DNA of 64,000 nt from Trichosphaerium sp. ATCC 40318 (GCA_038496445.1 JALMLS010000328.1:62001-126000); one strand, 5' to 3'; shown: positions 9,858 through 19,722, counted from the first letter of the stretch. Numbers and translations are program-made. The notes: generated by a model from the sequence alone, not told the origin.

Positions 9858-10138
9858 TTTACAAAAGTTAAACTGTAAAGATACAATCACTAGAAAGAAA
9901 TAAAGTCAAGTATGAGGAGTTTAGGTACATTGTAAAAATACCTTTGAATAGGAAACTTGCAGTGGAACTGCACGATTAAACTCTTTCCCATTTGCGTTTT
10001 ATTTTAGGTTACAAAGTACAGAGCTATGTAACCAACGTTGGTATTCCCCTCATGTTCAATGGGTTTCAAGTTCTTTTTGTTTTCGGAATATCAGGCTGAA
10101 AGCTGTGCTGTCTACTTTCAAATAAATATACCGCTTCA

Positions 10139-11104
10139 TTAGTTAACAGAAACTATAGTCATTGAAAAATCCTTTTGTTGAAGACCTGTTAATGATTTAA
10201 ATACATCCAAAGTAGTATTAGTGCCTGCAATGTTTATCAGTTTAACACCTACAAGTTTTTCTACACTTGCATTAGTCACTTGTCTACAATTTGATAAATC
10301 TATCGCATGAACACCAGCTAATGCTTTAACACCTTCATCTGTCAATTTTGAACAACGACTTAAACATATCATATGAACTCCAGCTAATGCTTTAACACCT
10401 TCATCCGTAATATGCGTGTTAAAAAGATTAATTGTATGAACACCGGCTAACGCTTTAATACCATCATCTGTAACACGTGTGTTGAAAAGATTAATAGTAT
10501 GAACACCGGCTAATGCTTTTATACCATTGTCAGTTACTTTGGTACCACAAAGCTTAATCGTATGAACTCCAGCTAATGCTTTAATACCATCATCTGTAAC
10601 ACGAGTGCTGCAAAGATCAATTGTATGAACACCAACCAATGCTTTAATACCTTCATCTGTAACACATGTGCAGTACAGATCTATTTTATGAATTCCAGCT
10701 AGCTGTTTAAGATGGTCATTTGTAAGAAAACGACAACAACTAAGGCTAACATTGTCAGATATCTCAAAGTCAGTAAAGTCAGTCTTCTTTGATACATTCT
10801 TAAATCTTATACTATGTACTCCTTGCAAGTACTTTAAATGCTTTTGTTTGCATGTAAATACAATTGTTATCTTTGCTGTTTTGATTAGATGAGGTGCCTC
10901 CTTAAACAGTTTTTTTAGCATCCATTCTTTTCTGATAATAATGTGTCTTCTCCTTGTACCATATTTCAAGTGTTTTGATGCTATTTGGGCTAATATTGTA
11001 CATGTGCGTACTATTGAATCCATAGATGTCAAGGAAACGTGTCGGAGTATATGTACGATGACTTCAACCGGAATATCATCAAAGAAGGCTGTATGTTCGT
11101 TCAT
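10139..11104 (-). CDS. F-box/LRR protein (321 residues)
   Basis: Single exon from 11104. The N-terminal F-box (FDDIPVEVIVHILRHVSL, about residues 8-50) should bind Skp1 in an SCF ubiquitin ligase. About nine LRRs of 23-24 residues follow, consensus ITDEGIKALAGVHTINLFNT, of the cysteine-containing/AMN1 class. The middle repeats are nearly identical at DNA level, which suggests recent repeat duplication or conversion. The last repeats diverge and the chain ends at a normal stop. Frame intact, no intron. Substrate unknown. Confidence 0.85.
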   Translation of the reverse strand: MNEHTAFFDDIPVEVIVHILRHVSLTSMDSIVRTCTILAQIASKHLKYGTRRRHIIIRKEWMLKKLFKEAPHLIKTAKITIVFTCKQKHLKYLQGVHSIRFKNVSKKTDFTDFEISDNVSLSCCRFLTNDHLKQLAGIHKIDLYCTCVTDEGIKALVGVHTIDLCSTRVTDDGIKALAGVHTIKLCGTKVTDNGIKALAGVHTINLFNTRVTDDGIKALAGVHTINLFNTHITDEGVKALAGVHMICLSRCSKLTDEGVKALAGVHAIDLSNCRQVTNASVEKLVGVKLINIAGTNTTLDVFKSLTGLQQKDFSMTIVSVN

Positions 11105-11674
11105 TTTACTCTAACTTACTTCTTTGTACGTTATTTAGCGTAATTAGGTATACAACTTGCGTCTACTATGATACAGCCGACGCGGTTACTGGGTATTGAC
11201 TAGTGTTGACAATTGTGCGAACTTGGAAGCCAACGAACTTTGGCAGAAAGACCAAGGCCTAAAAGTATTTTTAGTAAATGGTTGAAAAGGGTTGTAAACA
11301 ATGACATTAGTGACTGTTCTCCACAGCACGTGTGATATATTCATCATGTTCCAGTTGGCAACAACGATACACTGTCAAAATATAACAAATGAGGGTGTTA
11401 AAGTGTTGGGAAAAGGAAAAAAGTAAGAAAGCCAGCTGGTTCATTTTTTAGGAAACGTATCAAATACATTGATCTAAAAGAATGTCCCTATCATAACATC
11501 TATCACAGTTGGTAACTATACTAACTACCAGCTGACTACCTTACCAAAGATTGTCCATATAAGATTACCTATATATAGCTGTTACCGTCATCGCATTTAA
11601 GCACTAGTAATAGAGTTGCAAAATTCACTTTCGCTTTGAAACATCAAGTAACTTAACCTACTTAATAGATAAAA
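11105..11674. other. Intergenic, with a small LRR relic
   Basis: No complete gene. At 11376-11411 a fragment reads NITNEGVKVLG, matching one repeat of the F-box/LRR family, and is probably debris of a lost copy. CACGTG occurs near 11328. Confidence 0.4.
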
Positions 11675-11680
11675 CACGTG
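11675..11680. promoter_or_regulatory. CACGTG palindrome just upstream of the Rab-like gene
   Basis: Perfect palindrome 24 nt upstream of the ATG at 11704, among the closest to a start codon in this window. Function inferred from recurrence. Confidence 0.4.
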
Positions 11681-11703
11681 ACAAGTTTTTTGTTACAGCA
11701 ACA

Positions 11704-12821
11704 ATGCCAAAAGGTTCAAACAAAACACGAGAACAACCAAAGCGACCAGAAACGTTGGTGGCAAAAGTGGTATTGTTTGGAGAGTCAGGTTAGCCACGCA
11801 ACAGTTGTAGTTCGATAGTAAACTCATTTGCTAGTGGTTTTTAATTAGTACTAACTCGTCTCACCCTAAGGTGTTGGAAAGACATCTATATTGAATAGAT
11901 ATATATACAACACGTATGAGAGTCCTGCAAACACAATAGGGGCAGGATTTGTACGTCAGAAGCAACTTCTCTTATGAAAACTTGCTACAATTTGTTCTTA
12001 TTTCTTCCTACTTATTCGTTACTCACTCTGTTCAGCTTAGCAATGAAGTGTCAGGAAAGTATACTCAAACAATTAAACTGCACTTATGGGAGTAAGTAAA
12101 AAGCATCCGATGTTTAATTAATACTGAGATATCTTCTATAGCACAGCTGGCAGGGAACGATACCAACCCTTAGGAGGTACACAAAATTCTTGTCTCATTT
12201 TCTGTAATTTTGTTTCCTAGATTTGTATTACCGTGATGCACATATAGCGCTACTAGTGTTTGATATTAGCTGTAAAAGGTCGTTCGAATATATCAATTAT
12301 TATAAAGAGGAACTTTTGAGGAGTCACAAAGACCCAGACAATGTAAGTGTTACAGATCCATGTGAAAAAGGTCTTCTGAATCACTTTTTGTTCTAAGCTT
12401 ATATTTGTTGTCATTGGAAACAAAAGCGATCTAGATGATAGAAAAGTATCAAAGCAATCAATAGACGACCTAGTCGAATATTGGGAATGCCCATATTATG
12501 AAGTTAGCGCTAAAACGGTACAATACCCTTTTTTTTTCCAAGGCAACTTTTTGATTCGAATACAAATTCTCTTTGTGGGCTATATCCACATTGTTCTTTG
12601 TTTCTATAACAACAATCTAACTTTATTCACTTCATTATTCGCCATGCTAAGCCATTTTTGATCTACAGGGGAAGAACATTCATGAAACTTTTGAAGAAAT
12701 AGCACGTATCCGAGAAAGATCATTTCGAAAACGCCCTAAGTCCATTGCAATCAAGGAACCTAAGCATGTCAATAGTAGCAGTTTGTTTACATACTTATCA
12801 TCATTGTTTGGATATCAATAA
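11704..12821 (+). CDS. Rab-like small GTPase with switch-II Gln replaced by Arg and no C-terminal Cys
   Basis: Seven exons join in frame: 11704-11788, 11871 to about 11949, then exons beginning LSNEVSGKY, TAGRERYQPLG, LYYRDAHIALLVFDI, LIFVVIGNKSDL and GKNIHETFEEI, ending at 12821. All G motifs are visible: P-loop GESGVGKTS, switch I TIGAGF, WDTAGRE, NKSD and SAKT, in a normal ~200-residue frame. Order and spacing are Rab-type (vesicle traffic). Two oddities: the catalytic Gln of WDTAGQE is Arg (codon AGG), which in Ras proteins usually lowers GTP hydrolysis, and the C-terminus (LSSLFGYQ) lacks any prenylation cysteine, so membrane attachment must differ. The stop overlaps an AATAAA (12818-12823), and the next gene starts within 100 nt. 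Confidence 0.85.
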
Positions 12822-12838
12822 ATAAAGTTGTTTGCAAA

Positions 12839-12844
12839 CACGTG
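12839..12844. promoter_or_regulatory. CACGTG palindrome upstream of F-box/LRR gene
   Basis: Perfect palindrome inside AACACGTGTT, 74 nt upstream of the likely ATG at 12918 and directly behind the poly-A signal of the preceding gene. Confidence 0.4.
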
Positions 12845-12917
12845 TTTTGGTCAAAAACAGTCGTTTATCTTTTTACCGAAACCGTGGTTCTCTGCGTTGT
12901 CAACACAGCGCTTAATT

Positions 12918-13736
12918 ATGGACCATAACACAACAGATCTTATTAAACTGCCAGTGGAAGTAATCGTTCATATCCTGAAACAAGGATCTTTTACACTCCG
13001 TTCAGCACAAACATGCCAGTTATTGCGAGATATCGTTCACAACCATGTTGGATACGGGCTAATAGAGGTTAAAAGTGATAGGAAAATACCTCTTCTTTCT
13101 GGAAGCCCTTTACTTCAAAATACCTCTATTTCTACTATTTTGATTAAAGAAGATATCAATGACACTCACTTGCACTTACTGGAGGGTGTACACACTATTG
13201 ATGTACAACGAACCCAAATTACTGATTACGGTTTGAAGGCTATGGCTGGAGTCCATTCAATTGACTTGTCATACTGTAACCTCATAACAGATGATGGCGT
13301 CATATCTTTGGCTGGAGTTCATAACATCAACTTGTCATATTGCCGCACAATAACTGGCAAGGGTGTCAAGGCATTAGCTGGAGTTCATACGATTGCCTTA
13401 ACAAGTTGTTATCTTGTGTCAGATGAGGGCATTATGGCTTTGGCTGGTGCTCATACCATTAACTTATCCTATTGTCCCATAACAGATAAGGTTCTGAAGG
13501 CATTGGCTGGTGCCCATACAATTGACTTGTCACGTTGCTATCCTATAACAGATGAGGGTCTGAAGGCTTTGGCTGGAGTTCATACAATTAACTTGTCATA
13601 TAGTCGTCATGTTACAGATGAAGGTCTGAAGGCTTTGGTTGGAGTTCATACAATTAATTTGACACGTTGTGCTAATGTGACAGACGATGGTATTATGTTA
13701 TTGGCTGATGCACACAGTTATATTGCGATATCGTAA
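12918..13736 (+). CDS. F-box/LRR protein (~272 residues)
   Basis: I chose the ATG at 12918 because the F-box (LIKLPVEVIVHILKQGSF) follows directly; the frame is open from 12828, but that stretch holds the CACGTG promoter motif. The segment between F-box and repeats (AQTCQLLRDIVHNHVGYG, LLSGSPLLQNTSI) is shared with the genes at 43642 and 52916, which marks these three as one subfamily. About eight LRRs follow (ITDEGLKALAGVHTINLSY). The last repeat is degenerate and the frame stops early at 13736, while repeat-like sequence (LAGVHTLKF) continues to about 13790 in broken form, so the C-terminus may be truncated. Probable SCF adaptor. Confidence 0.85.
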   Translation: MDHNTTDLIKLPVEVIVHILKQGSFTLRSAQTCQLLRDIVHNHVGYGLIEVKSDRKIPLLSGSPLLQNTSISTILIKEDINDTHLHLLEGVHTIDVQRTQITDYGLKAMAGVHSIDLSYCNLITDDGVISLAGVHNINLSYCRTITGKGVKALAGVHTIALTSCYLVSDEGIMALAGAHTINLSYCPITDKVLKALAGAHTIDLSRCYPITDEGLKALAGVHTINLSYSRHVTDEGLKALVGVHTINLTRCANVTDDGIMLLADAHSYIAIS

Positions 13737-14195
13737 TCTATCAGCTAAAGTAATAAAGGCTTTAGCTGGTGTACATACTTTAAAGTTTACCTGAAGGTTA
13801 GAAGTTTGTTAGTGTTCGCACTAGTACTTTAGCAACTACAGCAACTGAAGAACTCAAAGGGTGTCCTGGTATTGATTGATGTACGCAAGTAATAGGAACT
13901 AGAAACAAAAGAAGTCATTAAAATTTTTAGTTTACATTTAGTTGCATTGAATAAATTGTACAAAACGACTTTAGCCGAAAACTGTTCAACTTCACCAAAA
14001 TTAGGAGTGCTTCTTTCTCACCATTATTTGAACCTATGTCGCGTACTAACCACTACGCTATACAAAACGTATTAACACACTCACTCTGGAGTATGGTGGA
14101 ACCTTATACGACACCTACTTAATCTATTGTCCAGGCCTTTTAGTTCTACTAGCTCTCTATATACTTACAGTGCCTCTACTAAAAAAAGGATTTAT
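13737..14195. other. Intergenic, with a tRNA-like relic
   Basis: On the minus strand about 14027-14072 carries a good tRNA D arm (GCGT-AGTGGTTAGT-ACGC) and a degenerate T-loop (GGTTCAAAT), but no anticodon arm and no pairing acceptor. Not a functional tRNA gene as it stands. Otherwise nothing seen. Confidence 0.4.
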
Positions 14196-14201
14196 CACGT
14201 G
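14196..14201. promoter_or_regulatory. CACGTG palindrome upstream of the C1q-like gene
   Basis: Perfect palindrome 55 nt upstream of the ATG at 14256. Inferred promoter element. Confidence 0.4.
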
Positions 14202-14562
14202 AGATGCTGACTAAGGTAGCACAAACTGACTTAAATTTCAGTTCCTTCAACAACAATGGCAGCTCCTCCTTCTACAGAACCTCTGTTTTCTAAGTCTTTT
14301 TCTTTACCTGATGGCGTAACGGGTCACCTGACAGTAACAAGCGGGGAAACTACAACAATCGAGCTCGTTTTGCCTGAGCATACATGGTCCAGCACAAATG
14401 AACTCCAAACACTACTTCAGTTCATCACGCGACAATCACTCATTACAGAGCTCGGAAAAGATACGCTTTCAATCATTAGGGCATCCCCGGTACGCAAACT
14501 GTCTTTTTATTGCGTAACAGCTTACATACATTTAGAACGAATATCATTTGACTTGTGATCTT

Positions 14563-14580
14563 CTTCAAACGCCTATTGTG
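14563..14580 (+). repeat. Left target-site duplication (18 bp)
   Basis: CTTCAAACGCCTATTGTG, repeated exactly at 15427-15444 directly behind a poly-A tract. Joining the two copies restores one open exon of the host gene. Confidence 0.85.
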
Positions 14581-15006
14581 AGGCCGGCTTAACTGCCCGG
14601 TGAATGCAGCTTCTCTTCAGCATATCTTTTATTTTACACCTTTAGGTTATCTCTACACTCTCCAGAGCCCTTTACGCCCATGACGGGCCCAAAGCACTCC
14701 TGTGCACACAGTTTAATGCTATAGCTCTGTTTGACATGCTAAAGTACTTTTAGTCACACCGCTGGCCTTTCTTTTGTATTTCGTTGGTAATCTGATTTAA
14801 TTCTCTATTCTGCTTTTACACGCTAAAATCAACTACACTAACTCGATTTTACCTTTCTCACTGCTTTTTAGCAACAAACTAACTTCCTAAAGGAACACCT
14901 CACTATTTCTACGTCTACGGCCATTGAACATGCTTGTAACTCAAACATTATTAGCAGGTAATGAAACTAGATGTCAATGAAGATAGCAAGGTCAGATTTT
15001 TGAAAT

Positions 15007-15037
<31 letters not shown>

Positions 15038-15426
15038 GGTACTTCCTTTTCGTATAATCACGTGCGCAATGAATATGTTTCCACAAGTGTAGATAGCTTT
15101 GCTATGAGGAACATTTCTTTTTTAGCTGGGACTGGACCATTTCTATATGCACTTGAGCAATACAGTAATTAAACAGATAGCAACAAATTGTCCATGAAAA
15201 CGTTAACCTCAGAACCATAATCAAATTGCTGACCATTAATAGAACATATGCATATGCCGGACGACAAGTTTTATTTTCATCTGTATGATTGGTCCTGTTC
15301 CATGACATGATGTCCTCCTGTAACTTTCTGTACACGCATGTCAATCTGTAAGTCGTCTTCCATGTAAACCCCCCTATATGTAATAAAGTAGGCGCTAGCG
15401 CGCTGCCTCTTGTTCTAAAAAAAAAA
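14581..15426 (+). mobile_element. Poly-A-tailed retroelement insertion (846 bp)
   Basis: The segment lies between two exact 18-bp direct repeats and ends in AATAAA (about 15381), about 30 nt of sequence and ten A residues, as expected of LINE-mediated retroposition. Inside I see no reverse transcriptase. It has a 30-nt T-run near 15010-15038, two short GC-richer coding-like stretches (VISTLSRALYAHDG near 14646; TNFLKEHLTISTST near 14880) and a CACGTG at about 15059. It may be a 5'-truncated element, a SINE or a retroposed transcript. Its last ~40 nt (GTAGGCGCTAGCGCGCTGCC and flanks) recur inverted at 48233-48286 with a different 5' context, so the 3' end defines a family. Confidence 0.75.
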
Positions 15427-15444
15427 CTTCAAACGCCTATTGTG
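15427..15444 (+). repeat. Right target-site duplication (18 bp)
   Basis: Exact copy of 14563-14580, immediately after the poly-A tract of the inserted element. Confidence 0.85.
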
Positions 15445-16218
15445 TTCAAAAAATCGATAACGCACAGTCCACTGGAAAAAACACTTCTTAAACGAGTGAC
15501 TGCTCTTGAAGAGAACGCATTCATAAAAGGGATTGCTATTTTTGAGGACAGACTTCCAGCCAACGGTCCAGGCACGTGATATTTTAGAGTTTCGAAAAAA
15601 AAAAAAAAAAGTTAATTCTGAGACAGGAGGTGAGGCAAAAAACCAACAATGGGCGAGAAGACATTTCAATACAGTAGCAATCAACTCTATAGGATGTAGC
15701 TTAAATGATAATATTGTGACCTTACAAAAAGGAAGCTACTTGATTCAAGCATCAGCTCCTTGTTACCGTTGTGATGTCCATGTGGTGAGACTATTCAACC
15801 TTGACACTAATAATGTTATTGCTGTTGGTACAAAGGAAATCGCATCCCATGGTCCTCACTTGTGGGTACAAACAAGATCTTTTCTAAAATGCCATGTAAA
15901 GGTTGAAACACCTACAAGAGTTGTTCTACAACATTGGGTGCAAAAAGTTTCGTGTACAGCAGTCAATGCTTTTGGATACGCCATAGATGAAGATGGTCCA
16001 AGTGACTGTCTTGCTGTGTATACAGCAATGCAAATTTGGAAGTTGTAAGAAATAAACATTGTCATACGTATAACTTTGAAGCTTGTGCCACATACTTTCA
16101 TCTTAGGTGATACCCTCACATGTTTTCGTTCGTTTATTTTATACATAGATTATATCAGTACTTTATGGTTGATCACCTTTATTGTTTACAAGCTGGCCTT
16201 ATTCAAACTAGGTCTGAT

Positions 16219-16464
16219 TTACTCTGAGTTTCCTTTCTTAGTTTGTGTTTTACGGTGCTTGTTTACTGCAGCAATATTTTGTATTAGTCCAAAGTAAACT
16301 ATTGCATTTTCTGATGTATCACTTCGTGTAGAAAAGTGTAAATACTCTCGCAGATTCTTCCTTAATTCTTCAATCGGTATGTCATGATATAACATTCTTT
16401 CAGCTGCCATTCCTTTGAGTTCATCATCAGAAAGAGGGAAATCTTCTTTATTCGCTGCAGCCAT
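16219..16464 (-). CDS. Small hypothetical protein (~81 residues)
   Basis: Start taken at 16464 (MAAANKEDFPLSDDELKGM), with an upstream in-frame ATG at 16482. The product is charged and helical (EELRKNLREYLHF) and ends in a basic tail (KHRKTQTKKGNSE). No signal peptide or known motif. It converges with the C1q-like gene and follows the small gene at 16640-17018 on the same strand. I do not recognise it. Confidence 0.4.
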   Translation of the reverse strand: MAAANKEDFPLSDDELKGMAAERMLYHDIPIEELRKNLREYLHFSTRSDTSENAIVYFGLIQNIAAVNKHRKTQTKKGNSE

Positions 16465-16639
16465 GAAGAGATCTTTATACAAGTACTCACATAGAAGTCA
16501 GAAAACAATGAATGTAAATAGTAAAAGTACATGGTCAATTTCTTGAACTTCTCTAAAGTTATAACTTAATGAATTAACAGCGAACCACTTCAATGGAATA
16601 AACAAGTATTGTCTAATAGCATGGTAAATATATAAGGTG

Positions 16640-17018
16640 TTAAGCAGTAGGTGTTGAGGTGTACCGTAGTGAATTAGACATCATGTATAACTCTGGTATT
16701 GAAAAGTCATACATGGTAAAATGATCAAAAGTCTTTGCGCTCACATTGAATTCTCTGCTTAGTGTATACTTCCCATGTATTGCCTACAGGTATTACCACG
16801 CAAATACAGGCATCATACAAGAGTCATACTTTTTTTAGTGCAGCAAGAAGTTCACCACACTCGTTTTTATCAGTGCTATGTTTTGCCACAACTTTTTTTA
16901 ATGTTGCTAAAATACTTCGTTGCATATTATCACAGAGTTTCTTTTTATGTTTCACATCTCTAATCAAACCTTCTTCTGTCCATGCTGTATCTTTCCAGAA
17001 GAAAGCCCGAATTTCCAA
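16640..17018 (-). CDS. Small hypothetical protein, two exons (~110 residues)
   Basis: Exon 1 runs from 17018 (MEIRAFFWKDTAWTEEGL) to about 16830. A 46-nt GT-AG intron leads in phase to exon 2 (AIHGKYTLSREFNVSAKTF ... SLRYTSTPTA) ending at 16640. The first half is lysine-rich and helical (DVKHKKKLCDNMQRSILATL). No recognised domain. CACGTG sits 78 nt upstream at 17096-17101, as for other genes here, which supports the start. Confidence 0.5.
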
Positions 17019-17095
17019 GTAAATGGAAATAACAATACCATAATTATACGGATTCTAAGGCAAAATTATTGATAAGCAAAAAAAACTGTTTTTAT

Positions 17096-17101
17096 CACGT
17101 G
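17096..17101. promoter_or_regulatory. CACGTG palindrome upstream of the 17018 gene
   Basis: Perfect palindrome within TATCACGTGATTT, 78 nt upstream of the minus-strand ATG at 17018. Confidence 0.4.
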
Positions 17102-18192
17102 ATTTCAATTGTATAATAAAGCTCTATCACTAACCTTGCTATGACAAAAATCGACTAGGTAATAAATTGAAACTACTTGTACTTAACATAAGTAGCTAGT
17201 GATGGCTCTTATCGGCTAATTAATCGGCTACGCCGGAAGGAGCTGTTATAACAAGGAAAAAAAATATCGACGATCCGGCTTTTTTAGCTTGCAAACGATT
17301 TGCCTTTTTTTTTTAAAGCCGGCAACAGCTAATAACACGCCGATAATATCGTTTTTCGCTATTAGCTTATGTGCACTCATTGAACATTCTGAAAACGGTT
17401 GCAAAACGGCATATTATCCAAACATGAAGTAACCCTTAGTGCTTTAAAAGCCACGTGCCAAAAGTTGATTTGAAAAAAAATAAACTGTTTAATGAAAAAT
17501 AAGCGTACTTGTGCTGTTAAACGGATATCTCTTAAATATTGTTTCTCCTCAAAGGTTCGATTTGCTTGTGGATGCAGTAAGCAAATCAGATGGTTTAACG
17601 TATATTCTTACGTTTTTTATCATTCCAGTGTTTAACAGCACGTCTGGAACCTCTACACGCTACGACGGCTAAAATTCTCTGAGAACGGCTACCGTATTTT
17701 GTTTCATTTTAGTACGCACATCTTGCTATCATTTTGAGTTGAGTTCAGTCTTTAAGACAAGCTGCAATTAAGCAACCTCGTAATTAAAAAAAAAGGTTCC
17801 CGACAAGTCAATCAATAGCTCTACACTATATTATGATTGAATGTAAAATTTGTGGTTGACAGTTTTCACAAAACGAGAACTAAAAATATTGTGTATGTCA
17901 GCCAATTGCCCTGTTTGCTGGTCACTTTGGTGAAGGCCAAATTTAATCACATGCACATCAGCCATTTTTAGATACCGTCTGTTGCTAGTATATACAATAA
18001 TACAGAATTTTGTATGGATATCAGTACGTATCATTTACCATGACACCCATTAGCCATACCAGCAACTTTAAGCAGCGAAGACTTTTTGGGGATGACGCAA
18101 TAACAATTCCACGCAAATCAAGAGCCTGCATTGTACAGGAGGTAGCAATGGACAGCATATCAAGATGAAGTCATAACCATAATGCACTACAT
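17102..18192. other. Gene-free stretch
   Basis: No convincing gene on either strand. Between about 17210 and 17350 the motifs CGGCT and GCCGG recur in both orientations and could form local secondary structure. A further CACGTG lies near 17451. Confidence 0.4.
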
Positions 18193-19430
18193 ACTTTTGG
18201 GGAATGGGGAAGATAGAAAAGCCACGAAGTCATTACGTCACCATTGACTAAATATAGACAAATGGAAAACTCGCAAATTTTCTGTTTTTAACATCAATTC
18301 TATTCTCATCAACGTCACCTGCGATAGATTACGAATATACACTCAATATGCTTATACATACCTTCAACAGTGAAATACAAAGTGCTAGTCCATTAAAGGG
18401 TTACAATTCAAACCACTCTCTCCGTATTTCATCAATAGTAAAACAAATAAACCAAGACAATGGTCCTATTCAAACTCTTGCAATGCCGGATGGTTACATC
18501 CTGGTTTCTATTCTTGATGAACAAGAATCTCTTGAATATGCTTTAAATGATGCGGAAGCATTGGGTAATACACCATGTTTGCTTGTGGTAGGTTTAAGGA
18601 TGGGAATGATTGTTGATGGTGAAGAGTATTTAAACCAAGCTGCGAAAACTGCTTCAAGGTTTTTGAATGCACCTTATTATGAAACTGATAATATTAATGG
18701 TGCCATACGATATTTTAATTCTTTGCCAAAAGAAGGTACAGCCACTACCCCTCGCTAAGTTGACAACATATCTTACACTATGTTAAGATGCTCAAACATT
18801 TGCAAGCAAATAAACAAATGATGAATCCTTGTAACTGCCGTTTGTGCTTCCCAAACTAATATTGACACTATGTTGGAGCGGGTAGGAGTTGTAAGTTTCA
18901 ATTAGATTCAAAAATAAATCACATTGTTACCATAGCTTCTACTGACATCTTCGGAAAATGCGTTTGTAATACTTCATTTTGTCAATCAGAAATCCAAGTA
19001 TTGGTCATGTTTGATACTGCCTGGTGAATTATCAAACTGCGATGTATCAGAGGAACAAGGTCTGTCGGAAACCAAAAAATGTGACATTTTTATGATTGAA
19101 AGAAAGCACAAGTAAAAACTTGGGTTGATTGAATAATAGAACCACAATTATTGCAAAATAATTCTAAATTGCGTTATATTGTATGCAATGATCATATAAA
19201 CATATCTCCACAAACCACTTTTTTTTTTGAGCAAGAAATGAGACACTCAAAAGCGAAAACTGTTGTTTAAGATTTCAAGGAGTTGGAAGTGGTTAACCAT
19301 CCGGTGGGAGCGCCTGCTGTCAGCCTTGGGAGCTGAAAATAACACCTGGAAGATTATTGTACAAGCCTTTGATCGTGGCTTGTACTGTTCTTCAATGAAC
19401 AAATAATCTGTCAGTAAACTTTTTTGTTTT
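18193..19430 (+). repeat. Left arm of a 1.24-kb inverted duplication
   Basis: Sequence from about 18193 to 19430 recurs in reverse complement at about 33223-34466 with few differences, including gene and non-coding flanks. Boundaries were judged by eye: similarity begins at GGGGAAGATAGAAAAGCC and ends at the stretch reading ACAGATTATTTGTTCATTG in the other arm. Spacer is about 13.8 kb. Confidence 0.75.
18348..18758 (+). CDS. Degenerate Ras-like protein lacking the P-loop, copy 1
   Basis: The 136-residue frame resembles the C-terminal two thirds of a Ras superfamily domain: MPDGYILVSILDEQESLEYA fits strand beta-4 and the following helix, CLLVVGL fits beta-5, and a helix with APYYETDNINGAIRYFNSL fits the SAK region and last helix. 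The NKxD motif is replaced (VVGLRMGM), and no P-loop or DTAG motif is present in frame, so it cannot bind GTP in the usual way. It ends in a short tail without a prenyl cysteine. A nearly identical copy lies inverted at 33903-34313. The fold assignment is an inference from pattern. It may be a truncated pseudo-GTPase kept as a binding module. Confidence 0.4.
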   Translation: MLIHTFNSEIQSASPLKGYNSNHSLRISSIVKQINQDNGPIQTLAMPDGYILVSILDEQESLEYALNDAEALGNTPCLLVVGLRMGMIVDGEEYLNQAAKTASRFLNAPYYETDNINGAIRYFNSLPKEGTATTPR

Positions 19431-19528
19431 TTCCTACGTTGAGTAAACCAGCCTGGATTATCAATCAAAAAAGAAATCGTAAGTATAGTTTCGCAAAATG
19501 CCAGCTCTGTTAGAGCTATTGGATCCAA
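19247..19528 (-). CDS. Hypothetical exon, copy 1 (edge of the inverted duplication)
   Basis: Open frame with a charged stretch (KSLLTDYLFIEEQYKPRSK) whose counterpart lies at 33211-33408. An in-phase GT ... TTTTCAG follows IIFQ, so part of the downstream frame may be intron. Only the part inside the duplication is shared; the N-terminal part (MDPIALTELAFCETI) is unique. It may be an exon of an unresolved gene. No family recognised. Confidence 0.25.
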   Translation of the reverse strand: MDPIALTELAFCETILTISFLIDNPGWFTQRRKKQKSLLTDYLFIEEQYKPRSKACTIIFQVLFSAPKADSRRSHRMVNHFQLLEILNNSFRF

Positions 19529-19722
19529 TAGTGGTAGTGCTATTCATTACTCGAGCCTGAAAAACAAAATAACTATTGCTACCTCATTGCTTGGAATAAT
19601 TCGTCTTTGAACAAAAAACAAAGTATGGTTTATGAGATACAGATAATTGATTACACAGGGTTTCTGGGTACAACTTGATGGAATTGCATACTGAAAGAGC
19701 AAATTTCATTTTCAGTTTTTTT

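Larger units (their letters stand above)
14256..16048 (+). pseudogene. C1q/TNF- or phage-tail-fibre-like jelly-roll protein, split by a retroelement
   Basis: Exon 1 (14256-14489) encodes an N-terminus starting MAAPPSTEPLF. A 46-nt intron leads to exon 2 at 14536 (NEYHLTCDLLQTPIV), which is cut at 14580 by an 846-bp insertion and resumes at 15445 (FKKSITHSPLEKTLL). A GC-AG intron (about 15573-15622) joins ANGP to GGEAKNQQ. The last exon encodes a compact beta domain: RRHFNTVAINSI, LQKGSYLIQASAPCY, VVRLFNLDTNNVIAVG, QTRSFLKCHVKV, VVLQHWVQ. This order matches a C1q-like domain found at the tips of phage and giant-virus fibres and in scattered eukaryotes. Without the insertion the frame runs cleanly to 16048, so disruption looks recent. 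A truncated protein from an internal start (15533) remains possible. Confidence 0.65.

Noticed and set aside
14027-14072. tRNA-like sequence on the minus strand with D arm and T loop
   Set aside because: No anticodon arm lies between the D and T arms, the T stem does not pair and no acceptor partner is found in normal or permuted order.
17210-17350. Recurring CGGCT/GCCGG words
   Set aside because: Words are short and irregularly spaced, and no clear stem or repeat unit emerges by eye.
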